A DNA stretch of 5,183 nt, taken from an uncultured Verrucomicrobiota bacterium. GTDB lineage: Bacteria > Verrucomicrobiota > Verrucomicrobiia > Limisphaerales > UBA1096. The position numbers were made by a program, and so were the translations under genes. Shown one piece after another: positions 1 through 5,183 of this stretch. The notes under the pieces are model-generated. The model was not told where the DNA came from. It did not search any database and worked only from the letters and a program-made list of their open reading frames with translations. Location of the stretch: the NCBI GenBank assembly GCA_913045395.1, contig CAJWPV010000137.1, positions 1-5,183 of the forward strand, in the 5' to 3' direction. Within the stretch, counting starts at the first letter, position 1; each line of letters opens with the position of its first letter.

Positions 1-2400
1 TTGCAGACCGACCAACTGATCCTCCAGTTCCTTGATCCGCTGATCCGCCGGTGTGGCGGATTCACTCTCGGTTCCCTCGCCGGTCTTGGCGGTGTTGAGC
101 GGTTGGGACCGCTTGGAGCCGTCGCGATAAATCGCGACACACTTGAGTCCCAACCTCCATGCCTGATCATAGGCGTCGGTGATATCCTCAACCGTGCATT
201 CCCTAGGGAAGTTTACGGTCTTGGATATCGCGCCGCTTATGAACGGCTGGGCAGCGGCCATCATCTTCAGATGTGCCATGTAGTGAATGCTTCGCTCGCC
301 CCGGAACGGCTTGAACGCGCAGTCAAACACATCTAGATGTTCGGGCTTTAGCCCGCTTCTACGGGTTTCCCCGTCCTCCTTGACGTCCTCGATGGAGTCA
401 AATTCTTCCACGTGGGCGACGATCTTCTTCACCTCGTCTGCCGTGTAGCCCAGCCGCGACAAAGCCTCGGGCACGGTGCGGTTCACGATCTTCAAAGTGC
501 CGCCGCCGGCGAGTAGCTTGTACTTCACTAGTGCGATGTCCGGCTCGACGCCGGTCGTGTCGCAGTCCATTAGGAATGCAATCGTGCCGGTCGGCGCCAA
601 CACGGTGACCTGCGCATTGCGGTAGCCATTGTGGTCGCCCTTTTCCAAGGCCGCCTCCCAGCAGTCGCGGGCGGCGTCTTTTAGGTACCCAAAATTATCG
701 CTTGGCTGTATGTCCTCCACTGCGTCGCGGTGCAGCTGCATGACGCTCCGCATCGACTCGATGTTGTCCTTGGCCAACGGCTTGGCCACGCCGTTGCAGC
801 GGGCATCGCGATAGCCGGGGAATGCGCCTTTCACATCGGCCATCTCCGCCGATTGCTCGTAGGCGTGCCCGGTCATGATCGACGTGATCGCACCGGCCAA
901 GGCGCGGCCCTCGTTTGAGTCGTACGGCAGCCCGTAGCTCATGACCAGCGAGCCCAGGTTAGCAAAGCCCAGACCAAGCGTGCGGAAGATATGCGAGTTC
1001 TCGGCAATCGCCTGGGTCGGGTAGCTGGCGTTATCGACGAGGATTTCCTGCGCAGTAATGAAAATGCTCACCGCCGCCTTGAAACGGTCGATGTCGAACA
1101 TGCCGTCCTCGCGCTTGAAGCGCATCAGGTTCAGTGAGGCCAAATTGCAGGCTGTATTGTTTAGGAAAACGTACTCGGAACAGGGGTTGGTCGAGTGGAT
1201 CGGCTCGGTGCCCTTGCAGGTGTGCCACTTTTGAATTGGGCCATCGTACTGGAGACCGGGATCGCCGCAGATCCAGGTGCCTTCCGAGATCTTGTTCAGC
1301 AGATCGGAGGCGTTCTTCTTTTCAAGCTTCTCTCCGGTGGTCACGGCGCGCGTCCACCAGTCGCCGCCGCCGTGGGCGGACTGCATGAACTCGTCGCTGA
1401 CACGCACCGACAGGTTCTCGTTTTGGTACATGACACTGCCGTAGGCGTCGCCGTTGTACGAGCCGTCGTAGCCCTGCTCGATCAGAGCCCACGCCTTTTT
1501 CTCCTCGTCCTGCTTGGCATTGATGAACTCCTCAATGTCACCGTGCCAGTCGCGGATGGTATTCATCTTGGCTGCACGGCGCGTCTTGCCACCGGAACGA
1601 ACCACGTTGGCCACCTGGTCGTAAACCCGAAGAAATGACATCGGGCCGCTCGGGGCTCCGCCACCACTGATCGCTTCGCGCTTGGATCGGATCGGTGTCA
1701 GGTCGGTGCCGGTGCCGGAGCCAAACTTGAAGAGCATCCCCTCGCTTTGCGCCAACTGAAGGATCGACTCCAAGTCGTCATCAACTGACTGGATGAAGCA
1801 GGCACTGCCCTGCGGGTATTCGTACTGTGATGTGGCGCGTTTCGCCTGGCCAAGCGCCTCGTCGTAATGCCAGTTGCCCTTGGCGGAGTCGTTGCCCACG
1901 CCGTACTCGTGATGCAGCCCGACGTTGAACCATACCGGCGAGTTGAACGCGCCGTGCTGATTCAGGCACAACCACGAAAGTTCTTCATAAAAAATCTCGC
2001 CGTTCTTTTTACTGAAGTAACCATCTTGGACGCCCCAGTCGGCAATGGTACGGGCCACTCGGTGGATCAATTGCCGGACAGAAGTCTCGCGCTCTGGCAC
2101 ACCCTGCTCACCAAAAAAATATTTCGAGACCACCACCTTGGTCGCGAGTTGCGACCAGCCATTGGGCACCTCGACATTTTCCTGCTTGAAAATAATGTTG
2201 CCGCCTTCATCGGTAATCTCCGCCGTGCGCCTGCTCCACTCGATCTCATCGAATGGATTGCATTTGCCATCGCTAAATACCCGTTCGACCCGGATATTCG
2301 ATCCTTTTTTGCCCTTGGCCGAGCCGCCCCGTTTTGGGGAGGTGGCACGTCGTGATACGCGGGAGACGGGTACGGTCAAAGATTCATTCGCATCTATCAT
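1..2400 (-). CDS. nrdJ: Vitamin B12-dependent (class II) ribonucleotide reductase, C-terminus cut off by window edge
   Basis: Catalyses reduction of ribonucleotides to deoxyribonucleotides in the cytoplasm, using adenosylcobalamin to form the active-site thiyl radical, so it needs neither oxygen nor a separate radical subunit. The frame is open for 800 codons from ATG at 2400-2398; an in-frame stop three codons upstream (2409-2407) makes this the only start. Visible landmarks: N-terminal module at about 37-97 ending in WSQLATKVVVSKYFF, with no ATP-cone; first redox cysteine C201 in GSACFIQS; glycine-rich loop 245-253 (SGGGAPSGP) and SGGKTRRAAKM at 269-279; radical and catalytic triad N405-C407-E409 in NPCSE; partner redox cysteine C418 in ACNLASLNL; PTGTI at 603-607 followed by D612 and GVEP 617-620 (substrate phosphate loop region); closing AIYRDGSKRSQPL at 756-768. 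The details (EEKKAWALIEQGYDGS, WHTCKGTEPI) match the long NrdJ subfamily of roughly 1000 residues or more, so a linker and probably a Cys-rich tail lie outside. Residues 784-800 look like the start of a coiled coil. No Shine-Dalgarno is evident. Confidence 0.97.
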   Translation of the reverse strand, partial: MIDANESLTVPVSRVSRRATSPKRGGSAKGKKGSNIRVERVFSDGKCNPFDEIEWSRRTAEITDEGGNIIFKQENVEVPNGWSQLATKVVVSKYFFGEQGVPERETSVRQLIHRVARTIADWGVQDGYFSKKNGEIFYEELSWLCLNQHGAFNSPVWFNVGLHHEYGVGNDSAKGNWHYDEALGQAKRATSQYEYPQGSACFIQSVDDDLESILQLAQSEGMLFKFGSGTGTDLTPIRSKREAISGGGAPSGPMSFLRVYDQVANVVRSGGKTRRAAKMNTIRDWHGDIEEFINAKQDEEKKAWALIEQGYDGSYNGDAYGSVMYQNENLSVRVSDEFMQSAHGGGDWWTRAVTTGEKLEKKNASDLLNKISEGTWICGDPGLQYDGPIQKWHTCKGTEPIHSTNPCSEYVFLNNTACNLASLNLMRFKREDGMFDIDRFKAAVSIFITAQEILVDNASYPTQAIAENSHIFRTLGLGFANLGSLVMSYGLPYDSNEGRALAGAITSIMTGHAYEQSAEMADVKGAFPGYRDARCNGVAKPLAKDNIESMRSVMQLHRDAVEDIQPSDNFGYLKDAARDCWEAALEKGDHNGYRNAQVTVLAPTGTIAFLMDCDTTGVEPDIALVKYKLLAGGGTLKIVNRTVPEALSRLGYTADEVKKIVAHVEEFDSIEDVKEDGETRRSGLKPEHLDVFDCAFKPFRGERSIHYMAHLKMMAAAQPFISGAISKTVNFPRECTVEDITDAYDQAWRLGLKCVAIYRDGSKRSQPLNTAKTGEGTESESATPADQRIKELEDQLVGLQ

Positions 2401-2478
2401 GGGTTGTCAGATGTCTTAAGGTGTTCAGGGACAGATAACCTCGCTTTGGGGCGGTTTTTTCTTTCAACCACCATTTAA

Positions 2479-2492
2479 AGCTCAGTCGAGCT
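2479..2492. repeat. Short inverted repeat in the presumed nrdJ leader
   Basis: Arms agctc and gagct surround a 4-base centre (agtc). It lies between the NrdR boxes and the nrdJ start, so it would form a small 5-bp hairpin in the nrdJ leader RNA. No T-tract follows in either direction at a suitable distance, so it is not called a terminator. Function unknown; such a short dyad can arise by chance. Confidence 0.3.
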
Positions 2493-2493
2493 A

Positions 2494-2514
2494 GGTAACG
2501 GACAGAGGGTTACC
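2494..2514. repeat. Inverted repeat abutting NrdR box 1
   Basis: Arms ggtaac (2494-2499) and gttacc (2509-2514) are perfect complements separated by nine bases. The right arm overlaps the outer edge of NrdR box 1 by two bases. It could be a leader hairpin, a binding site for another factor, or chance. It competes for pairing with the dyad of box 1 if both are transcribed. Confidence 0.35.
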
Positions 2515-2528
2515 ACAATCTGTTGTGG
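2513..2528. promoter_or_regulatory. NrdR box 1 (nrdJ-proximal)
   Basis: The 16-mer ccacaatctgttgtgg is a dyad (ACCACAA / TTGTGGT with a 4-base centre when one flanking base each side is counted). As I recall it, the NrdR-box consensus is acaCwAtATaTwGtgt; the diagnostic CAA...TTG half-sites and the outer ca/tg positions match, and mismatches fall mainly in the centre and the end bases. NrdR is a zinc-finger/ATP-cone repressor that senses dATP/ATP and silences ribonucleotide reductase genes. The site lies 112 bp upstream of the nrdJ start codon and exactly 32 bp from a second copy. The regulatory role is inferred from sequence and context; no nrdR gene is in the window. Confidence 0.8.
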
Positions 2529-2544
2529 TGGCAAGGTTTTTTTG

Positions 2545-2560
2545 CCACAAATTATTGTGT
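2545..2560. promoter_or_regulatory. NrdR box 2 (nrdJ-distal)
   Basis: The 16-mer ccacaaattattgtgt has perfect CACAA / TTGTG arms around an ATTA centre and fits the NrdR consensus better than box 1, with matches at nearly all positions outside the centre. The linker between the two boxes (2529-2544) is 16 bp, so both lie on the same face of the helix, as in known paired NrdR operators. The candidate nrdJ -10 element is inside this box, so bound NrdR would block RNA polymerase. The site is also only 72 bp upstream of the divergent cupin start. Confidence 0.82.
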
Positions 2561-2580
2561 TTTTGGTTTATCACCCTCAA
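2551..2580 (-). promoter_or_regulatory. Candidate sigma-70-type promoter of nrdJ
   Basis: On the minus strand, TTGAGG (2580-2575, 4 of 6 matches to TTGACA) is followed after 18 bases by AATAAT (2556-2551, 5 of 6 matches to TATAAT). Transcription would start near 2544 and give a leader of about 140 bases. The -10 falls inside NrdR box 2 and box 1 would lie just downstream of the start, which is a logical repression geometry. This is inferred from E. coli-type consensus sequences, which may not fit this organism well. Confidence 0.4.
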
Positions 2581-2632
2581 CCGGCCAAGTTCCTTGCGGC
2601 CCAAGTATTTGAGGCCCAGACTCTTCGGTGAC

Positions 2633-2977
2633 ATGGCAAACTATCTGATCGAGCAACTGGACGAGGTTGAGCCGACTCCCTGCCCCTGCGGCTTGGCCAA
2701 GCGCGCTTTTGTCGACGAACCAAGTGCCGTGGCCAGTCTGCACGAGGTCGATATCAGGCAGGACTCAGCGGTCCATTACCACAAACGGACGACAGAAATC
2801 TACCTCGTGCTGGAGGGCGAAGGGCACATCGAACTGGACGGCGAACGGGTGCCGGTCAAGCCTATGACCGCCGTGTACATTAAGCCCGGCTGCAGACACC
2901 GGGCAGTAGGCCGGTTGAAAATCATCAACATCCCCATCCCGGCGTTCGATCCCGGCGACGAGTGGCTCGACGGGTGA
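2633..2977 (+). CDS. Small single-domain cupin protein
   Basis: Encodes 114 residues forming one cupin beta-barrel. Cupin motif 1 is present as H48-x-H50-x4-E55-x6-G62, and motif 2 as P85-G86-x2-H89, so all four usual metal ligands (H48, H50, E55, H89) are there and a metal site is likely. No signal peptide or membrane segment is seen, so the protein is probably cytoplasmic. Before the barrel lies PTPCPCGLAKRAF (14-26), with cysteines 17 and 19, a stretch I associate with small cupins of planctomycete-type bacteria. Such stand-alone cupins may be enzymes or sugar- or small-molecule-binding proteins; the substrate cannot be told. The frame is open back to a GTG at 2525, but that start would run through the NrdR operator and give a non-conserved N-terminus, so ATG 2633 is preferred. 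The gene is divergent from nrdJ and 89 bp before exbB. No clear Shine-Dalgarno. Confidence 0.88.
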   Translation: MANYLIEQLDEVEPTPCPCGLAKRAFVDEPSAVASLHEVDIRQDSAVHYHKRTTEIYLVLEGEGHIELDGERVPVKPMTAVYIKPGCRHRAVGRLKIINIPIPAFDPGDEWLDG

Positions 2978-3066
2978 GCCCTGCTCTTTCAGCTTGCGTC
3001 GGGCGGGCGATTGCCGATTGAATCTACCGCCCTGCGGGAGTCGTCAGGGTTACCGCGTTTTATTGC

Positions 3067-3663
3067 ATGCACACGTTAATTCTTTTTCTGCTCGGAGTCA
3101 CCTCGGTGATCAGCCTCGCATTTATCATCGATCGAGGCATTGCCTTGCGGCGCAGCTCCATCATCCCCCCAACCCTGACTGACAGCCTGGAGCATTGCCA
3201 GACGCGCAGCGACTTGAATACCCTGCTGCGGTTCTGCCAGCAGCACGAGCGCACCCCGCTGGCGAGGCTGACCACAGCCGCCATTGAGCACCTGGAGTGG
3301 GCCAAGCCGGACAACGTCGAGGCGTTGCAGACCCGCGCCCGGCACGAGGTCAGCCAGATGGAGCGAGGCCTGGTGGTTCTGGAGATCATCACCGGCATCG
3401 CGCCGCTGCTGGGTCTTGTCGGCACGGTGTTTGGGTTGATAGAGATTTTCGGTGAAATGACCTCGGACCAGGTGGACACGGCCAAGTTTGCCAGCGGTAT
3501 CTCCCTGGCCCTTTACGCCACCCTCTCGGGCCTTAGCATCGCCATCCCGTCCCTCGTTGCATGGAGCATCTACAACAAGCGGGTCGAGACATTCGCCATC
3601 GAGATGGAGACCTTGCTCGACAAATTCCTGCGCCGGCAATACCCGGTCGATCCCGGCAAGTAG
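3067..3663 (+). CDS. exbB: MotA/TolQ/ExbB-family proton channel protein
   Basis: Encodes a 198-residue inner-membrane subunit of a proton-driven motor; with ExbD it uses the proton gradient to power energy transfer to the outer membrane. Three membrane spans are visible: about 3-21, 104-127 and 142-167, the last two in the conserved family core (GIAPLLGLVGTVFGLIEIFG at 110-129; GISLALYATLSGLSIAIPS at 144-162). T120 and T152 correspond by motif to the conserved pore threonines of E. coli ExbB (T148 and T181). The cytoplasmic loop between spans 1 and 2 begins with the typical R28-R29 and IIPP. An in-frame stop at 3019-3021 and no other start codon before 3067 fix the start. No Shine-Dalgarno is seen. 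The 89-bp gap before it has a weak 6-bp inverted repeat (3001-3006 with 3027-3032) but no T-tract. Sequence alone does not separate ExbB from TolQ; the symbol is provisional. Confidence 0.92.
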   Translation: MHTLILFLLGVTSVISLAFIIDRGIALRRSSIIPPTLTDSLEHCQTRSDLNTLLRFCQQHERTPLARLTTAAIEHLEWAKPDNVEALQTRARHEVSQMERGLVVLEIITGIAPLLGLVGTVFGLIEIFGEMTSDQVDTAKFASGISLALYATLSGLSIAIPSLVAWSIYNKRVETFAIEMETLLDKFLRRQYPVDPGK

Positions 3664-3678
3664 CCGCCATCACCGCCC

Positions 3679-4098
3679 ATGCGATTTCTCCCCCGCAAAA
3701 ACCGAAAGCCCCCCGCCGTCATCATCGTCGCGCTGATTGATGTGTTGATGGTGGTGCTCATTTTCATGGTGGTATCGACAACTTTCACGAACCAGGCCGC
3801 CGTGAAGCTCGCGCTACCGGAATCCTCACAGGCCAGTGCCACGCCGGCTGTGAGCAACGACCTCATCGTCACCGTGGCCAGGAAGCCGCCGCATATTTAC
3901 CTGGGGGATGAAACAGTGGAACCCAGCGCAATCAAGGCTGAGTTAAAAAAGGCAATCGACGCCAACCCCGAACTGAAACTCTCAATTCGGGCCGATACCG
4001 ACGCACCGTTTGGTCAAATTATCAAGGTAATGGATGCTGCCAAAGCGGCGGGTATCACGTCCGTGAAAGCGTTCACCAAGGAGCCCGACGGCGGATGA
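3679..4098 (+). CDS. exbD: ExbD/TolR-family biopolymer transport protein
   Basis: A 139-residue partner of the preceding channel protein. It has a short basic cytoplasmic start (MRFLPRKNRK), one membrane span at about 13-33, and a periplasmic domain to the end. Asp21, in ALIDVLMVVLIFMVVSTTF, is at the position of the essential proton-carrying aspartate (D25 in E. coli ExbD). The periplasmic domain keeps the family pattern: KLALPES near 44-50, then LSIRADTDAPFGQIIKVMD (101-119) and AAGITSVKAFT near the C-terminus. The length is normal for the family. It starts 15 bp after exbB and ends within the start codon of the TPR gene, so all three are almost surely one operon. The region just upstream of the ATG (gccgccatcaccgccc) has no Shine-Dalgarno. 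Confidence 0.93.
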   Translation: MRFLPRKNRKPPAVIIVALIDVLMVVLIFMVVSTTFTNQAAVKLALPESSQASATPAVSNDLIVTVARKPPHIYLGDETVEPSAIKAELKKAIDANPELKLSIRADTDAPFGQIIKVMDAAKAAGITSVKAFTKEPDGG

Positions 4099-4589
4099 TC
4101 GACATCCCCCCTCCCGACAACCTGCACCTCTCGTCGGCTACCGGGTGGCTGCAACTCGGCAACCCCGATGAGGCCCTGGCCGACTTGTCCAAGGTATCGG
4201 CCGAGCACAGGGAACACCACGAGGTGCTGCATCTTGAGTGGCACATCCACGCCCGCAACAAGGACTGGGAGCGCTGTGCAGAGGTAGGTGGTGTCATGGC
4301 GAAGCGTCACCCAGACGACCCTGCCGGCTGGATCAACCAGGCCAACGCTCTGTTTTACCTCAAGCGCGGCCGCGAAGCGTTTAACCTGCTCGAGTCGATA
4401 CGTGGGCAGTTCCCGCAAAACGAGGCCATCCCGTACAATCTCGCCTGCTACGCCTGCCAGTTCGGCGATCTCGAACTGGCGCTGGATTGGTTTCAGGCGG
4501 CGGAGCAAGTCGGCGACCCGGATAAAATCCGCGAAGTGGCCCTGCTCGACCCCGACATGGAGCCGATCTGGGACCAGATCAGGGCCTGA
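4095..4589 (+). CDS. Tetratricopeptide-repeat protein coupled to exbBD
   Basis: A 164-residue all-helical protein with about four TPR units, roughly 8-41, 42-75, 76-109 and 110-143. The TPR signature is clearest in repeat 1 (W18-L19-x-L21-G22 ... A27), repeat 3 (N84? to G92 region: A83-x2-A85-x3-L89 ... A95) and repeat 4 (Y114-N115-L116-A117 ... G124 ... A129). The C-terminal tail LLDPDMEPIWDQI is a pattern often seen at the end of small TPR proteins. No signal peptide or membrane span, so it is expected in the cytoplasm. The start overlaps the exbD stop as ATGA, which suggests translational coupling and a near-equal dose with ExbD. TPR genes accompany some ExbB-ExbD-TonB systems in other bacteria, where they are thought to assist the complex; a scaffolding role on the cytoplasmic side of the motor is inference. 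Confidence 0.88.
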   Translation: MIDIPPPDNLHLSSATGWLQLGNPDEALADLSKVSAEHREHHEVLHLEWHIHARNKDWERCAEVGGVMAKRHPDDPAGWINQANALFYLKRGREAFNLLESIRGQFPQNEAIPYNLACYACQFGDLELALDWFQAAEQVGDPDKIREVALLDPDMEPIWDQIRA

Positions 4590-4597
4590 CCCTGCTC

Positions 4598-4611
4598 CGC
4601 TTGGCCAAGCG
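4598..4611. repeat. 14-bp perfect palindrome between the TPR gene and uppP
   Basis: The sequence cgcttggccaagcg is a perfect palindrome in the 41-bp gap, 19 bp before the uppP start codon. As RNA it could fold into a 5-bp stem with a 4-base loop. No T-tract follows, so it is not a good intrinsic terminator. Thirteen of its bases recur at 2691-2703 inside the cupin gene. Confidence 0.4.
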
Positions 4612-4630
4612 ATGAGGTCAAACAACCGGC

Positions 4631-5183
4631 ATGCCGGATTGGCTGACATCGATCCTCCTCGGGATCATCGAGGGCATCACCGAGTTTCTCCCGATTTCCT
4701 CAACAGGCCACCTGCTGTTGCCGCAGCAACTCGGCTGGCTGAAGGAGCAGTCAGGCGTTTTCAATATCGCCATCCAGAGCGGCGCGGTGATCGCGGTACT
4801 GTTCAACTTCGCCGACCGCGTCAAGCAACTCACCCTCCGCTGGCGCGAACCGGAAACGCGCGACTACCTAGCCAAGCTGTTTGTTGCGTTCGTCATCACC
4901 GGTGTCGGCGGGCTGGTCATCGACCAGCTTGGCTTCGAGTTGCCCGAGTCGGTGCTGCCGGTGGCGGTGGCGCTGCTGGTCGGCGGCGCGCTGTTTGTCG
5001 TGGTGGAAAAAATGGTCGGCGACCGGGCCAAGCTGGCGGAGGTCACCTGGGCCATTGCGATTGCGATTGGCTTTGGGCAACTGCTCGCGGCGGTGTTTCC
5101 TGGCACGTCGCGATCCGGCGCGACGATTCTCATTGCGCTGTTGATGGGCCTGCGGCGTGTGCCGGCAATCGAGTTCACGTTCC
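4631..5183 (+). CDS. uppP: Undecaprenyl-diphosphatase, 3' end cut off by window edge
   Basis: Integral inner-membrane phosphatase that converts undecaprenyl diphosphate to undecaprenyl phosphate, recycling the lipid carrier for peptidoglycan and other envelope polymers; extra dosage is known to give bacitracin resistance (older name bacA). The first 184 residues are present, about two thirds of the usual 260-280. The first catalytic motif is intact: E14 and E18 in GIIEGITEFLPISSTGH, with H27; the second is PGTSRSGAT at 157-165, with the catalytic arginine R161 (R174 in E. coli). Hydrophobic segments at about 82-98, 107-126 and 138-156 fit the multi-span fold. An in-frame stop at 4613-4615 and no other start codon fix ATG 4631. 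A GAGG at 4614-4617 is too far (13 bases) from the ATG to be a standard ribosome site. It lies 41 bp after the TPR gene and may be read through from the exbBD operon. Confidence 0.96.
   Translation, partial: MPDWLTSILLGIIEGITEFLPISSTGHLLLPQQLGWLKEQSGVFNIAIQSGAVIAVLFNFADRVKQLTLRWREPETRDYLAKLFVAFVITGVGGLVIDQLGFELPESVLPVAVALLVGGALFVVVEKMVGDRAKLAEVTWAIAIAIGFGQLLAAVFPGTSRSGATILIALLMGLRRVPAIEFTF

Noticed and set aside
1867..2355. 162-codon open frame on the plus strand
   Set aside because: Antisense to conserved nrdJ codons and without recognisable motifs.
2437..2465. Intrinsic terminator (AACC...GGTT followed by a T-run, plus strand)
   Set aside because: The stem is only four to five pairs with a mismatch, and no plus-strand gene lies upstream to be terminated; the T-run belongs to the nrdJ leader on the other strand.
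2525..2632. GTG at 2525 as the cupin start, adding 36 residues
   Set aside because: It would place the start codon inside NrdR box 1 and code through the operator and promoter; the added stretch is unlike cupin N-termini. ATG 2633 gives a compact protein.
2401..2632. Cobalamin riboswitch in front of the B12-dependent nrdJ
   Set aside because: No B12-box-like GCCACTG core or long multi-stem fold was found, and the region is largely taken up by the NrdR boxes and presumed promoter.
3076..3639. 187-codon open frame on the minus strand
   Set aside because: Antisense to exbB, whose membrane spans and pore residues are intact; typical mirror frame of GC-rich DNA.
4014..4649. 211-codon open frame on the minus strand
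   Set aside because: Lies antisense to the TPR gene and the end of exbD, both of which have clear family motifs; its translation resembles no known protein.
1..5183. CRISPR array, tRNA or rRNA gene, insertion sequence, or phage/defence genes
   Set aside because: No regularly spaced repeats, no tRNA-like cloverleaf, no transposase or integrase motifs; coding is continuous and accounted for by housekeeping families.

Overview
The window is a GC-rich, tightly packed bacterial chromosome segment with no sign of mobile DNA. The long class II ribonucleotide reductase, the small cupin with a Pro-Cys-Gly ... Arg-Ala-Phe stretch, the exbB-exbD-TPR set and the near absence of Shine-Dalgarno sequences suggest a Gram-negative (ExbB/ExbD-bearing), probably free-living bacterium. 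A member of the Planctomycetes-Verrucomicrobia group is my best guess, but this rests on protein flavour only and is low confidence.

Layout. Positions 2400 down to 1 (minus strand) hold the first 800 codons of a vitamin B12-dependent ribonucleotide reductase (nrdJ), which continues beyond the left edge. Positions 2401-2632 are a divergent intergenic region. It contains two near-perfect dyads (2513-2528 and 2545-2560) that match the NrdR-box consensus and lie exactly 32 bp apart, about three helical turns. This is the classical arrangement for the nucleotide-sensing repressor NrdR. A plausible nrdJ promoter has its -10 element inside the second box. Rightward from 2633 come five plus-strand genes: a small cupin (2633-2977), an ExbB/TolQ proton-channel subunit (3067-3663), an ExbD/TolR subunit (3679-4098), a cytoplasmic TPR protein overlapping exbD by four bases (4095-4589), and the start of undecaprenyl-diphosphatase uppP (4631 to the right edge).

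How they fit together. nrdJ makes deoxyribonucleotides without needing oxygen, using adenosylcobalamin; the paired NrdR boxes predict repression when dNTPs are plentiful. ExbB and ExbD form an inner-membrane proton-driven motor of the kind that energises TonB-dependent outer-membrane uptake or Tol-Pal envelope constriction; no TonB or TolA partner is in view. The TPR protein is probably translationally coupled to exbD. UppP recycles the lipid carrier for cell-wall synthesis. Short gaps (89, 15, -4 and 41 bp) and the lack of any convincing terminator allow one rightward transcript starting in the same region as the NrdR operator, so the operator might influence both directions. The most useful observation is the unannotated NrdR operator; I saw no clearly new defence or mobile system.
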